A DNA stretch of 64,000 bases from UKL13-2 sp043744255 (GCA_043744255.1 JAYTVA010000042.1:1-64000), one strand, 5' to 3'; positions 1 through 7,496 are shown, counted from the stretch's first letter. Notes: a model not told the origin generated them from the letters alone. Numbers and translations: made by a program.

Positions 1-67
1 CCCTTCCGCAGTTGCGCTTCACTTCGTTCGCTGTGGTCAGCTTACGGGAGGACTTGCACCTCCAAGA

Positions 68-88
68 GTGCGCCCATGCTGGGCGCAC
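68..88. repeat. Perfect 8-bp hairpin beside the terminator
   Basis: The arms GTGCGCCC (68-75) and GGGCGCAC (81-88) enclose a 5-nt loop. The hairpin lies just outside the intrinsic terminator that follows the pseudopilin gene. It has no T-run of its own. No reading frame that I recognise covers positions 1-134. It could be part of an element cut by the window edge. Confidence 0.5.
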
Positions 89-90
89 AC

Positions 91-118
91 AAAAAAGCCC
101 GCGTTCGCGGGCTTTTTT
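91..118. terminator. Bidirectional intrinsic terminator
   Basis: A GC-rich perfect stem (97-103 with 106-112, core GCCCGCG/CGCGGGC) is preceded by six A and followed by six T, so it can stop transcription from either strand. It lies 17 bp past the stop of the leftward pseudopilin gene and is most likely its terminator. Confidence 0.9.
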
Positions 119-134
119 ATTAGCGAGTGATTTT

Positions 135-824
135 TTAGAACGACTGGCAGACGATGTACAACCCGCCGTCAACAATGTCACTCGTGGTTTCGCCTGACGT
201 TGCGCCACGCGCAGCACCGGTCTTGACGATACGCACCGAGCCAGTCTTGGCGTTGCCGTCATCAAGGGTCGTGTCCATTTGCTTGGCGTAGCGGCCTTGA
301 ATGTTGTCAGAGCAGACGAAGAACGCGCCGGTCATGCCCGCGATGAATGGCTCGGGTGCACCGGCAGTACTCAAGCCACTCTCAATCCCAATGCGACCGC
401 CATCAGCATTCTTCGGTACATAGTCGCCGTTTGGGTCAGCCGAGTCGGTCGGTCCCGAGGCAAGATTGGCCAGCCGCACATGCTGCCAAAACAGCCACGT
501 TTCGTCGGTCTGGGAAGTTGTGTTCCAAGCGCCATCGAGCCGACCATTGTTGGCACCTGCCGCCGCTGCCTTCGCTTTGCCCGCCCCGAAACTGGCGTCA
601 AGTTGTGGCAGCGTTTGATCGCCCGGAAACGAGCGGTACTTGTCCTGATAGCCATACACCATCGCCGAAATCCCGCGAAAATCGCCGATGAGATTTTTGA
701 CCTTGGCGCTGGCAATCAGCTCCTGCCCTTTGAGAATGCCTCCAAGCAGTAGGCCGATAATGACCAGCACGATGGCGATTTCAACTAGGGTAAAACCCGA
801 TTGTTGATGCTGAGAATTTTTCAT
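135..824 (-). CDS. Type IV pilin-like / pseudopilin protein with prepilin cleavage motif
   Basis: This 229-residue protein carries a class III prepilin signal. A short leader ends in SG, followed by FTLVEIAIVLV and a hydrophobic helix up to about residue 30. The predicted prepilin peptidase site is G10/F11, with the conserved Glu at +5. The mature domain is unlike major pilin and has cysteines in its C-terminal third (FVCSD, YIVCQSF) that could form a disulfide. I start at the ATG at 824 because GGAGG lies 5 nt upstream; an in-frame TTG further upstream overlaps that ribosome site. The product is probably exported and held in the inner membrane before assembly. It stands alone here, with no pil or gsp assembly genes nearby, so minor pilin, type II secretion pseudopilin and orphan pilin are all possible. 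Confidence 0.85.
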   Translation of the reverse strand: MKNSQHQQSGFTLVEIAIVLVIIGLLLGGILKGQELIASAKVKNLIGDFRGISAMVYGYQDKYRSFPGDQTLPQLDASFGAGKAKAAAAGANNGRLDGAWNTTSQTDETWLFWQHVRLANLASGPTDSADPNGDYVPKNADGGRIGIESGLSTAGAPEPFIAGMTGAFFVCSDNIQGRYAKQMDTTLDDGNAKTGSVRIVKTGAARGATSGETTSDIVDGGLYIVCQSF

Positions 825-974
825 GAGTGCCTCCAAGGTGTGCGTCTATTATTGTGAGATGCGCGATAACAGGAGCGCCAACAACACGATTGCTGCGCCT
901 GTGGCGATTATATGTGCATGTTTTGCATTGTGTATACAGTGTATCTGCGGCGCAACAAAGTTAGGAGATTGCCT

Positions 975-1451
975 ATGTGTACCAATTTTGGGACGCGACT
1001 GATGGCGGTTGCACTCTCCACCTTAGCCGCCTGCACGACACCGCCACAAATTGGCGAAGGGGGAACCACACTGACGACTCGCCTTGGCGCGCCCGCGCTA
1101 GTCGTTCGCATGACCGGCGCTGAGCGCTGGTTCTATACCAGCGGACCACTCGGCACCACTACTCGTGCGGTCGATCTCGCCGACAATCGCGTCATCGCGA
1201 TCACCCAAAACGTGCTGACCGACGAGCGCTTCAGCGAGATCGTTGCGGGATTGACCGCCGACGAGGTGCTGGCACGCATCGGCCCACCGTATCAGCGCGT
1301 TCGGTTCAACAATCTACGCGCGACTGCATGGGACTACCGTTTTCAAGACTCTTGGGGCTATCGCGCCGAGCTGGCGGTGATGATCGGCGATGACCAACGC
1401 GTGGTGAACAAGGTGGTGCAGCGGGTGGAGGCGGAGCGGAGTGACCGGTAG
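975..1451 (+). CDS. Small lipoprotein, possibly SmpA/BamE-like
   Basis: A 158-residue protein with a lipoprotein signal peptide; the lipobox is LAAC, with Cys at residue 20. The C-terminal half reads LTADEVLARIGPP followed by a WDYRF-type segment. That resembles the SmpA/OmlA/BamE fold, in which an early helix and a G-P turn precede a strand with an aromatic W-Y pair. The start at 975 is chosen because AGGAG sits 7 nt upstream and the signal peptide begins there; an upstream ATG at 912 would add a tail without a signal. Likely location is the outer or inner membrane facing the periplasm. Function is unknown; the BamE-like reading is an inference from pattern only. Confidence 0.75.
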   Translation: MCTNFGTRLMAVALSTLAACTTPPQIGEGGTTLTTRLGAPALVVRMTGAERWFYTSGPLGTTTRAVDLADNRVIAITQNVLTDERFSEIVAGLTADEVLARIGPPYQRVRFNNLRATAWDYRFQDSWGYRAELAVMIGDDQRVVNKVVQRVEAERSDR

Positions 1452-1460
1452 GGCATGCGC

Positions 1461-1490
1461 TGAAACGCCAGCACTGGCGCGGCGTTTCAG
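1461..1490. repeat. Dispersed palindromic element, copy 1
   Basis: GAAACGCC (1462-1469) pairs with GGCGTTTC (1482-1489) across a short spacer that itself contains CCAG/CTGG. The element lies 10 bp after the lipoprotein stop and 33 bp before the end of the convergent binding-protein gene. It is one of eight related copies in the window, mostly at convergent gene ends, and a bidirectional terminator role is plausible. Confidence 0.7.
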
Positions 1491-1522
1491 GCAAGTGGGC
1501 TATTGCACTAACTGCATGAACA

Positions 1523-2314
1523 CTACGCAGGCGGCTTCAACCCGGCCTTCACTTTGATCGCCGCCGTATCCGGTGCCGCGAGGAATCGAATCAGCGCGCG
1601 GGCGGCTTCGGGTTGTTGCGAATTGGAGGTGACGGCACCGGCAAACGAAAATCCCGGCTGAACATCTGCGGGCAGCGCGCCAACAAAGGTCACGCCCGGC
1701 ACGTGAATCAATTCGCTCACTTGCTGAAACCCGATCTCTGATTCACCGCGTGCCACCACGGCGGCAACCGGCTCGCCCGATGGTGGGCCACGCACCTTGC
1801 GCGTTTTGCCTGCGACTTGATCGACCACGCTGAGCTTGGCGAACATTTTGGTTGAGATGTAGGTGCCGCTGCCGCTGTCCGAGTAGGCGATGGATTTGGC
1901 TTGTATCAACACTTTGCGAAACGCGTCCGCCGTGCTGATGTCCGGTTTTGCAGCGCCTTCGCGTACCACCATGCCGATTTGCGACAACGCCAACTCGGTT
2001 TTGCCTTCCGCGCGTGCCGCGCCGTGCTTGACGAGTTCGTCCGCCGCGTGACCGTCGAGGATCACCACATCAGCGAGTTCACCGCGTTTTAGTCGCGTGG
2101 GGATGGACTCGGGGGAATCGCCCATCGACGGGCCGCGAATGGTGACGAGCCGATGGCCGCTGGCGCGTTCAAACGCTGGGACAAGTTCAGCATAGACACC
2201 GTGAAAGCCCGCCGAAATCATCACGCGGACTTCGGCAGCGGTGGCGGTGCCAACGGTAATGACAGCGGCAACTGCCACTTTGCTAGCCCAACAAACGAAC
2301 GATTTTGTTTTCAT
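1523..2314 (-). CDS. ModA-like periplasmic substrate-binding protein
   Basis: A 263-residue exported protein. The signal peptide ends around TATAAE, followed by VRVMISAGFHGVYAELVPAFERASG, the typical opening of the molybdate-binding (ModA/SBP_bac_11) family. LADVVILDG, YSDSGSGTYIS and EIGFQQVSEL are further family blocks. The family binds small oxyanions or related ligands in the periplasm for an ABC importer. No ModB or ModC homologue is adjacent, so the ligand and the transport partner are unknown; many such orphans are annotated ModA-like without binding molybdate. ATG codons at 2317 and 2314 are both possible; GGG lies 5 nt before 2314, which I prefer. The convergent neighbour is separated by the palindromic element. 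Confidence 0.8.
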   Translation of the reverse strand: MKTKSFVCWASKVAVAAVITVGTATAAEVRVMISAGFHGVYAELVPAFERASGHRLVTIRGPSMGDSPESIPTRLKRGELADVVILDGHAADELVKHGAARAEGKTELALSQIGMVVREGAAKPDISTADAFRKVLIQAKSIAYSDSGSGTYISTKMFAKLSVVDQVAGKTRKVRGPPSGEPVAAVVARGESEIGFQQVSELIHVPGVTFVGALPADVQPGFSFAGAVTSNSQQPEAARALIRFLAAPDTAAIKVKAGLKPPA

Positions 2315-2406
2315 CATTTCCCTTTTGGTTGAATGCGGCGCTGACGAGCGGCACGCGGATTGCTGCAACGCCTTTGCCAGTACGCAGAGCGCGGCAAAGT
2401 CTAGCG

Positions 2407-2709
2407 CTATCGATCTGTTTCGGCAACTGGGCTGCGCGGCGTGCGACGAAGCACCGAGAGCATGTCCGCAGGCTTGGCGCGACCGGCGCGTGACTTGAGA
2501 AAAACTTCGGCACTTTCGATGGCGCCAATTTTTTCCGCGACAGCAACAGCGATAAATTGATTCAGTGAAACGCCGTCGATAGCCGCCAGTCGTTGTGCCG
2601 CATTCTTGATCGAATGCGGCAATTTCAATGGGTAGGCGGCCTTCGCGCGCATTGCAATAGCAGGCTTTGCAACGGCAGGCTTCGCAGAGCGGGGAGTGGT
2701 GTTGCTCAT
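2407..2709 (-). CDS. Small basic ribbon-helix-helix-like protein (possible antitoxin)
   Basis: A 100-residue protein with an Ala/Lys/Pro-rich N-terminus. It then reads LPHSIKNAAQRLAAIDGVSLNQFI, a pattern typical of ribbon-helix-helix DNA-binding domains (Arc/HicB C-terminal type), in which a short strand precedes two helices and GxSxNxF begins the second. The start at 2709 has AAGGA about 10 nt upstream. The frame stays open upstream to 2877, but that part has no recognisable domain. Such proteins often serve as antitoxins or autoregulators. No toxin is evident beside it: the next gene downstream is the ModA-like protein. Confidence 0.6.
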   Translation of the reverse strand: MSNTTPRSAKPAVAKPAIAMRAKAAYPLKLPHSIKNAAQRLAAIDGVSLNQFIAVAVAEKIGAIESAEVFLKSRAGRAKPADMLSVLRRTPRSPVAETDR

Positions 2710-2879
2710 GTCGCGATAATCCTTAAAAATTGTCCAGGGGGTTAGTACCGACAGCTTGAATTTCTTGGTTGCGATGATGAAGTCGCGCACATTGCCTGCA
2801 TTTTCATAGATACGCCATTCCGCTTGCATTTCATCAACGCATTGATTCGCCCGCATTGCACGTCTAGCAATTGCCATTC

Positions 2880-2914
2880 GTAGGGTGGGTGGAGCGAAGC
2901 GATACCCATCCTAC
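2880..2914. repeat. GTAGGGTGGGTGGAGCGAAGC-type palindromic repeat, copy 1
   Basis: GTAGGGTGGGT at the left end pairs imperfectly with ACCCATCCTAC at the right end around a GGAGCGAAGCGAT core. The same element occurs at 22095-22144 with a longer loop. Related sequences are widespread as dispersed intergenic palindromes in proteobacterial genomes. Here it lies inside a gene-free stretch. Confidence 0.7.
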
Positions 2915-3073
2915 GCGATGATTTGCCAACGACTTCGTTAGTGACCAATTGAAATGCAAACTGAATGAACGCGAAGCCAAAGCTCGCGCGTCCAAACCAA
3001 CGGAACCCGTATCCCATAGCGTATCAGGCCGACGCGCGGATTCAGTCAAAATCGCACCCTCCACGATCCTCGC

Positions 3074-3079
3074 TACAAT
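3074..3079 (+). promoter_or_regulatory. Putative -10 hexamer of the glycosyltransferase operon
   Basis: TACAAT begins 12 nt before the GTG start codon at 3086, so transcription would begin at or next to the start codon. No Shine-Dalgarno is visible in front of the GTG, which fits a leaderless transcript. No convincing -35 hexamer is seen, so confidence is limited. Confidence 0.4.
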
Positions 3080-3085
3080 CGCTCA

Positions 3086-3778
3086 GTGAACCTATCCATC
3101 ATCATCCCCACCCTCAACGAGGCCGCCAACATTGGCGCAGCGCTAACGCGATTGCAAGCGCTGCGTGCACATGACATCGAGATTATTGTCGTCGATGGCG
3201 GTAGCGTCGATGCGACGCGCGAGATCGCGGCACCGTTGGCAACACAGCTTGTCTCGTGCGAACGTGGACGTGCGAAGCAGATGAACGCGGGAGCCAAAAT
3301 TGCGCGTGGCGAGGTGCTGCTGTTTTTGCATGCGGATTCGAGTTTGCCGACTGACGCTGACGCGCAAATAAACCGCGCACTTGCCCAAACGCCGCGCCAG
3401 TGGGGGCGTTTCGATGTTGCGATCTCTGGCGAGGCGATCATGTTGCGGGTGATTGCGTGGTTCATGAACCGTCGTTCACGGCTGACCGGGATCGCGACCG
3501 GCGATCAAGGTATCTTCGTCACCCGCGCTGCGTTTGACGCGGTGGGCGGATTTCCCGATCAGCCGTTGATGGAAGATGTGGCGTTCTCAGAGCGCTTGTT
3601 GGCGATTTCAAAACCATGTTGTCTGGCCGCGCGTATCACTACGTCGGGGCGACGCTGGGAACAGCACGGTGTGTGGCGTACGATTTTTTTGATGTGGCGA
3701 TTGCGTTGGCATTACTGGCGCGGCGCGGATGTGGCGGCGCTGCATCGCCTTTACTATTTGGAACACGATGGCAAATGA
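3086..3778 (+). CDS. TIGR04283-type family 2 glycosyltransferase
   Basis: A 230-residue GT-A fold enzyme. The N-terminal block LSIIIPTLNEAANI is followed by the nucleotide-binding VVDGGSVDAT, the DXD-like FLHADS, and GDQGIFV and MEDVAFSERL blocks. These match the TIGR04283 family, named for arsenosugar biosynthesis because it often co-occurs with arsenic methylation genes. The C-terminus is Arg/Trp-rich (WRLRWHYWRG) and may contact the membrane. The start is GTG at 3086. The gene overlaps the next one by 11 bp, indicating translational coupling in a four-gene operon. No ArsM or ArsS homologue is present in the window, so the arsenosugar label should not be taken as function; transfer of a sugar to a lipid or small molecule is equally likely. 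Confidence 0.85.
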   Translation: MNLSIIIPTLNEAANIGAALTRLQALRAHDIEIIVVDGGSVDATREIAAPLATQLVSCERGRAKQMNAGAKIARGEVLLFLHADSSLPTDADAQINRALAQTPRQWGRFDVAISGEAIMLRVIAWFMNRRSRLTGIATGDQGIFVTRAAFDAVGGFPDQPLMEDVAFSERLLAISKPCCLAARITTSGRRWEQHGVWRTIFLMWRLRWHYWRGADVAALHRLYYLEHDGK

Positions 3779-4403
3779 TTTCGCGGTGATTATTTTTGCC
3801 AAGGCACCCGTGCCGGGCGAAGCGAAGACGCGGCTGATTCCGGCGTTGGGTGCGGAGCAGGCGGCGTTGTTGCATGCGGCACTGACCGAGCGTGCCATTG
3901 ACACCGCGCTGCGCTCCGACGCGGCGTGGGTGGAGCTGTGTGCGACGCCGGATATTGCGCATGCGTTTTTTGAAAACTGTAGCGAAGATTTTGATGTGGA
4001 ACTCTCGACGCAGGGTGACGGCGATCTCGGTCAGCGCATGTTGCGCGCGCTGGATCGCACCTTGGCGGACGACGCGCATGCGCTTGTGATCGGCGCGGAT
4101 TGCCCGGCGCTGACGCCGAAGCTGCTGAACGCGGCGGCGGACGCGCTTCAGGCGCATGATGTGGTGTTGATCCCCGCCGAAGATGGCGGCTACACCTTGA
4201 TCGGCGCGAGGCGCACGCATGTGGCGATATTCGATGGTATTGACTGGGGTACGAGTGAAGTGTTGGTTCAACAGCGGCGGCGACTCGCCGCGTGTGGTCT
4301 CACGTGGCGAGAATTGGACACGCTGTGGGACGTAGATCGCCCCGAAGATTTGGCACGTGTGAAAGCACTGCAGCTCCCTTTGGAATTTTTTTGGCCTGCA
4401 TGA
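3768..4403 (+). CDS. TIGR04282/DUF2064 family nucleotidyl/glycosyltransferase
   Basis: A 211-residue protein of the DUF2064 (TIGR04282) family, a GT-A/nucleotidyltransferase fold. Diagnostic blocks are FAKAPVPGEAKTRL near the start (residues 8-21), the VIGADCPAL motif (about 105-113) and AEDGGYTLIGAR (about 135-146). The family is typically the neighbour of TIGR04283 glycosyltransferases, as here, and is thought to make or use an activated sugar. The ATG at 3768 overlaps the previous gene by 11 bp; the upstream frame to 3729 has no family similarity. The stop overlaps the ATG of the next gene by 4 bp. Substrate is unknown. Confidence 0.85.
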   Translation: MANDFAVIIFAKAPVPGEAKTRLIPALGAEQAALLHAALTERAIDTALRSDAAWVELCATPDIAHAFFENCSEDFDVELSTQGDGDLGQRMLRALDRTLADDAHALVIGADCPALTPKLLNAAADALQAHDVVLIPAEDGGYTLIGARRTHVAIFDGIDWGTSEVLVQQRRRLAACGLTWRELDTLWDVDRPEDLARVKALQLPLEFFWPA

Positions 4404-5113
4404 AAACCCCCTTCCTGTTTTTTGCATTGTGTGTAGCAGCAACCGCCGCGCAGGCCGACGTGCCTGCGTTCTCGACGTTGAAGTCGGGGCAGGCATTGCC
4501 GTCACCATTGCGCTTCATCGCGTTGCCAAACGCCAAAAGCAACGTAGCTTCATTGGTGGATGATGCCGGTGTCACAGTGTTGAAGGTCGTGTCCAACGCT
4601 TCCGCTGGCAGCGTCAACGTGCCGCTCACGGCCACACGCGATATGGGCAACACCACGCTGACGTGGCGCTGGAGAGTCAGTCGCGTACTCGACACGGCTG
4701 ACCTCGACAAAAAGTCGGCTGATGATTTTGCCGCGCGCGTGTACGTATTTTTCGATGTGCCACTGGCCTCGCTCTCGTTTGCCGAGCGCAGCAAAATTCG
4801 TCTTGCGCGCGCGGTTGCGGGCGCAGAAGTGCCGACTGCCGCGCTCTGTTACGTGTGGGACAACAAACACCGTATCGGCTATACCGAATGGAGCCCATAC
4901 ACGACGCGCGCACGGCGCATCGTGCTGCAAACTGGGCCGGCAAACGTCAACCAATGGATGAACGAGTCGCGTGATGTTGCGGCTGATTTCAAGGAGGCGT
5001 TCGGCGTTGACGCGCCGGCCGTAACCGGCATCGCGATTGGCAACGATACCGACAACACCGAGGAGGCCGTGACCACGTGGTTTGGCGATTTTGCATTTAT
5101 CAAGAAAAATTGA
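4400..5113 (+). CDS. DUF3047 secreted protein
   Basis: A 237-residue protein with a Sec signal peptide (residues 1-19, ending AQA-D). The body contains LTWRWRVSRVLDTADLDKK, FAARVYVFFD and ALCYVWDNKHRIG, which are hallmark blocks of the uncharacterised DUF3047 family: a beta-rich periplasmic domain with conserved W-R-W and YVWD residues. The ATG at 4400 overlaps the previous stop by 4 bp, and the next gene begins directly after this stop. It is thus embedded between a glycosyltransferase pair and a flavoprotein, suggesting a periplasmic step or binding role in the same pathway. No enzyme activity can be assigned. Confidence 0.8.
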   Translation: MKTPFLFFALCVAATAAQADVPAFSTLKSGQALPSPLRFIALPNAKSNVASLVDDAGVTVLKVVSNASAGSVNVPLTATRDMGNTTLTWRWRVSRVLDTADLDKKSADDFAARVYVFFDVPLASLSFAERSKIRLARAVAGAEVPTAALCYVWDNKHRIGYTEWSPYTTRARRIVLQTGPANVNQWMNESRDVAADFKEAFGVDAPAVTGIAIGNDTDNTEEAVTTWFGDFAFIKKN

Positions 5114-6205
5114 ATGAAAAAACTGTTGCTGCTGGGCGGCGGCCACGCGCATGTGCATGTCCTGAAGTCGTTGATTGGCGCGCCTCTCCATGAGGTGTCC
5201 GTCACGCTCGTATCGCCATTTGCACGGCAAGTTTATTCGGGCATGTTGCCCGGCTGGCTGGCGGGGCATTACAACATTGACGAGTGTGTGATCCCGCTGC
5301 CGCCGCTGGTGAGCAAAGCGGGCGTCACGTTTCAACAAACCGCCGCTACCGGTATCGACCTCTCGCGCAACGTTGTGCATTGCGCGAACGGTGCCGAGTT
5401 GGCGTTCGATGTGTTGTCAATTGACACGGGGCCAATTGCAAACGTGGCAACGATTCCGGGTGCTGCGGAACATGCGATTGCGATTCGACCGATTGAAGCG
5501 TTCATTGAATCCATGAAGCGCGTGAAACGTGACATCGAATCACGCCGCAGTACCCATATCGCCTTCGTCGGCGCGGGCGCGGGTGGGGTGGAGCTGGCGA
5601 TGGCGTTGCGGCACGCGTACGGCGCGCGCGTGGACATCGCCCTGATCTCCGCCGCCGACACGCTGCCCGGTAGCGTCGGCCCACGCCTCGCGCGCATCAT
5701 GGCGGAACGCGGCGTGCGGGTGATTTCAAATCAAGCGGCGGCGCGTATTGCGCCACGCGCAGTGCTGCTGGAATCGGCGAAGGTGGTTGACGCCGATGTC
5801 ATCATCGTCGCCACCGGCACGTCAGCCGCGACCTGGCCGCGTGAAGCCGGGCTTGCGAGTGACGCGCGAGGGTTCATTTTAGTGAATGACTTTTTGCAAT
5901 CAACATCGCACGCCAATGTATTCGCGGCGGGCGACTGCGCCACCATGCAAAATTTTGTGCGGCCGAAGTCAGGCGTGTATGCCGTGAAGGCAGGTGCGCC
6001 GCTCAATGAAAATTTGCGGCGATATTTGCGTGGCGATTCGCTCAAAGCCTATGCGCCGCAGGAGCGCTCACTCTATTTGGTCAGCACGGGTGCCAAGCAC
6101 GCGATTGCATCGTGGGGCAAGTTTGCGATTGAGGGCGATTGGGTGTGGCGCTGGAAAGATCGGATTGATCGCGGGTTTATGGCGAGGTATGCGTTAAAGG
6201 GGTGA
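5114..6205 (+). CDS. FAD/NAD(P)-dependent oxidoreductase, TIGR03169 type
   Basis: A 363-residue flavoprotein of the pyridine nucleotide-disulfide oxidoreductase superfamily, closest by pattern to the NDH-2-like family TIGR03169, which in some species is fused to selenophosphate synthetase SelD. The FAD-binding start is LLLGGGHAHVHVL, with a His-rich loop typical of this subfamily. VGAGAGGVELA (about 154-164) is the NAD(P) motif, and VFAAGDCA (about 274-281) is the second FAD motif. No redox-active CxxC pair is visible, as in NDH-2 enzymes. The ATG follows the preceding stop with no gap, so it is co-translated with DUF3047. Its last 60 codons are duplicated in decayed form at 7497-7672. No selD is present in the window. 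Confidence 0.85.
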   Translation: MKKLLLLGGGHAHVHVLKSLIGAPLHEVSVTLVSPFARQVYSGMLPGWLAGHYNIDECVIPLPPLVSKAGVTFQQTAATGIDLSRNVVHCANGAELAFDVLSIDTGPIANVATIPGAAEHAIAIRPIEAFIESMKRVKRDIESRRSTHIAFVGAGAGGVELAMALRHAYGARVDIALISAADTLPGSVGPRLARIMAERGVRVISNQAAARIAPRAVLLESAKVVDADVIIVATGTSAATWPREAGLASDARGFILVNDFLQSTSHANVFAAGDCATMQNFVRPKSGVYAVKAGAPLNENLRRYLRGDSLKAYAPQERSLYLVSTGAKHAIASWGKFAIEGDWVWRWKDRIDRGFMARYALKG

Positions 6206-6208
6206 TGG

Positions 6209-6240
6209 CTGGAACGCCTTTATTGGCGGGGGGTCTGGGG
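6209..6240. repeat. Dispersed palindromic element, copy 2
   Basis: CTGGAACGCC followed by TTGGCGGGGGG and a TCTGGGG tail is a diverged form of the GAAACGCC...GGCGTTTC element. It lies 4 bp after the FAD gene stop and is part of the duplicated junction; its sister copy is at 7677-7709. Confidence 0.6.
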
Positions 6241-6254
6241 CTATCTACTATTTT

Positions 6255-6353
6255 CACTGTCATTCCGAGTCGCTGTTACGAGGAATCTGCTGTTAACGGT
6301 GGTCATACAACGAAGAAGCAGATTCCTCGCAAAAGCGGCTCGGAATGACAGTG
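6255..6353. repeat. 99-bp nested inverted repeat (TGTCATTCCGAG type), left copy
   Basis: The outer arms begin CACTGTCATTCCGAG and end CTCGGAATGACAGTG. Inner arms GAGGAATCTGC (6280-6290) and GCAGATTCCTC (6318-6328) pair perfectly around a 27-nt loop (6291-6317). Elements with these arms are common intergenic palindromes in proteobacteria. Compared with the right copy at 7723-7821, the loop here is in the opposite orientation while the outer arms are not. Confidence 0.85.
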
Positions 6354-6378
6354 ATTTTTTTGTGTTGCGCTCTATAGC

Positions 6379-6513
6379 TACACCAACCCCAACACCGGCT
6401 TCTGCGCCACCACCAACTCACCAATCCCCACTGTCGCCAACGACCTCGCTGATCCATATCCGCCCGCGTAAACGGCGTGCCTTCTGCCGTTCCCTGCACT
6501 TCAATAAACGCGC
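6379..6513 (-). pseudogene. Decayed 3' end of rph (duplicate)
   Basis: Read leftward, this segment matches about the last 45 codons of the intact rph. It encodes QGTAEGTPFTRADMDQ in one frame and then loses a base near 6448-6455 relative to rph, so the rest is out of frame. It has no start and no upstream two thirds of the gene. It is the left-hand remnant of the duplication and cannot make a functional product. Confidence 0.85.
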
Positions 6514-6606
6514 TACTGCGGAGAAACTCTCACACAATCACGCGGACGCGCTATTCTGCTGCTGCGTCAAGATTGAAAACGGGTCAACCACACGGCAGGA
6601 ATTTGA

Positions 6607-7380
6607 ATGAAAAATTTTCTCACTGTACTGCTCCTGCTGGCATCGCAAATCGCATTCGCCGACCCAGCGGACGACGCACGGCGGCGTCTAGCGCCTCCTG
6701 GCCCCCCGCCTCCCGCCAACTTTGATCCTACCGTCATCTTCGGGAGCCACGCCTCGGGCGTCATTATCAAGTCAATTTACGACCTACCGGAGGTTGATCG
6801 GCCACGCTTTGCGTGGCAACTCAATGGCAAGAAGGGTGTGATCAAATCAGCCGACGGACGCGATTCGACGCAGGAATATTGGGATCACGGCATTGAGCCA
6901 AACTCGAATTCACGGCTACGTGGTAGAGCCACCGCAAACGCCTTGAGCGGCGGAGGCGCGCCAAAGTTGAGCGAAATGCAATTCTCGTTTCGTTTCTGCA
7001 ATGTAACCGCTTCTGCGCTCGCCAGCATGAAATTGCTTGGCGTGACACGCTCAGGGCAGCTTGCGGATGAACCATGGACACAGGTGACCCGAACCTACGT
7101 TGATGCATCACACAATTTGTTCTTCTTGGAAGAGTCCGATCACCGCACACGGGGTGCCACGTTCATGCTGAAGGAGTTGATGAATGTCGAGATTGTCGGC
7201 AAGCCAGGCAGCCTGAACAAGTCGCAGGATCCACTCGGCAATGTGACTTGGGCACTGATCTGGTTTGACGAGAATCGAAGCCTTGACTTGCGCGTCAATT
7301 GTGAGAGCGGGGACTGCATGACTGGTGATCAGCTATTGCAAATTGCGCGGTCGATCAAGGTGGTGCGCTCGCCGAAGTAG
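6607..7380 (+). CDS. Unknown secreted protein flanked by the duplicated junction
   Basis: A 257-residue protein with a clear Sec signal peptide (MKNFLTVLLLLASQIAFA, cleavage before DP). A proline-rich stretch (LAPPGPPPP) follows, and then a domain I do not recognise. Later features are FRFCNVTASALASMKLLGV, a WALIWFDENRSL strand and a pair of cysteines (NCESGDCM) near the C-terminus that may form a disulfide. AGGAA lies about 7 nt before the ATG. It is the only intact gene between the two copies of the FAD/rph junction, so it looks like cargo brought in by the event that made the duplication. The AT-richer feel and the absence of operon partners fit recent acquisition, but I did not measure composition. 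Confidence 0.75.
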   Translation: MKNFLTVLLLLASQIAFADPADDARRRLAPPGPPPPANFDPTVIFGSHASGVIIKSIYDLPEVDRPRFAWQLNGKKGVIKSADGRDSTQEYWDHGIEPNSNSRLRGRATANALSGGGAPKLSEMQFSFRFCNVTASALASMKLLGVTRSGQLADEPWTQVTRTYVDASHNLFFLEESDHRTRGATFMLKELMNVEIVGKPGSLNKSQDPLGNVTWALIWFDENRSLDLRVNCESGDCMTGDQLLQIARSIKVVRSPK

Positions 7381-7496
7381 ATTAACGCACTGGCGACGGC
7401 GCGCCCTCTACAGCAAGTCTTGCAGGAACATGATTCGGCGGAGGGATACCGTGTCGCGCGGACCAAATTTTTGCCGGGTTCGGCGTGGGGGTTCGG
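7381..7496. other. Spacer between cargo gene and right-hand duplicate
   Basis: About 116 bp with no recognisable gene. Parts near 7466-7495 may be very diverged FAD-gene sequence, but alignment by eye is not convincing. Together with 7497-7845 it forms a 465-bp stretch without an intact gene. Confidence 0.4.

Larger units (their letters stand above)
2710..3085. other. Intergenic region with repeat but no recognised gene
   Basis: This 376-bp stretch separates the leftward RHH-like gene from the rightward glycosyltransferase operon. It contains the palindromic repeat at 2880-2914 and a -10-like hexamer at 3074. Open frames cross it on the minus strand, but their translations show no domain I recognise, and the frame upstream of 2709 may be a decayed partner gene. 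Confidence 0.5.
6030..6513. repeat. Duplicated junction, left copy (intact FAD tail, broken rph tail)
   Basis: This block runs from about codon 306 of the FAD gene, through the intergenic palindromes, to a decayed copy of the last 45 or so codons of rph. It is repeated in the same orientation at about 7497-7985. Identity is very high in the middle and falls toward both outer ends. The left copy keeps the FAD gene whole but has only a frameshifted rph tail. Confidence 0.9.

Noticed and set aside
12..197. Short frame over the left edge and terminator
   Set aside because: It reads through the hairpin terminator and into the antisense of the pilin gene, and lacks a ribosome site.
2315..2406. Molybdate riboswitch upstream of the ModA-like gene
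   Set aside because: The space between it and the RHH gene is short, and no Moco-type structured leader is evident.
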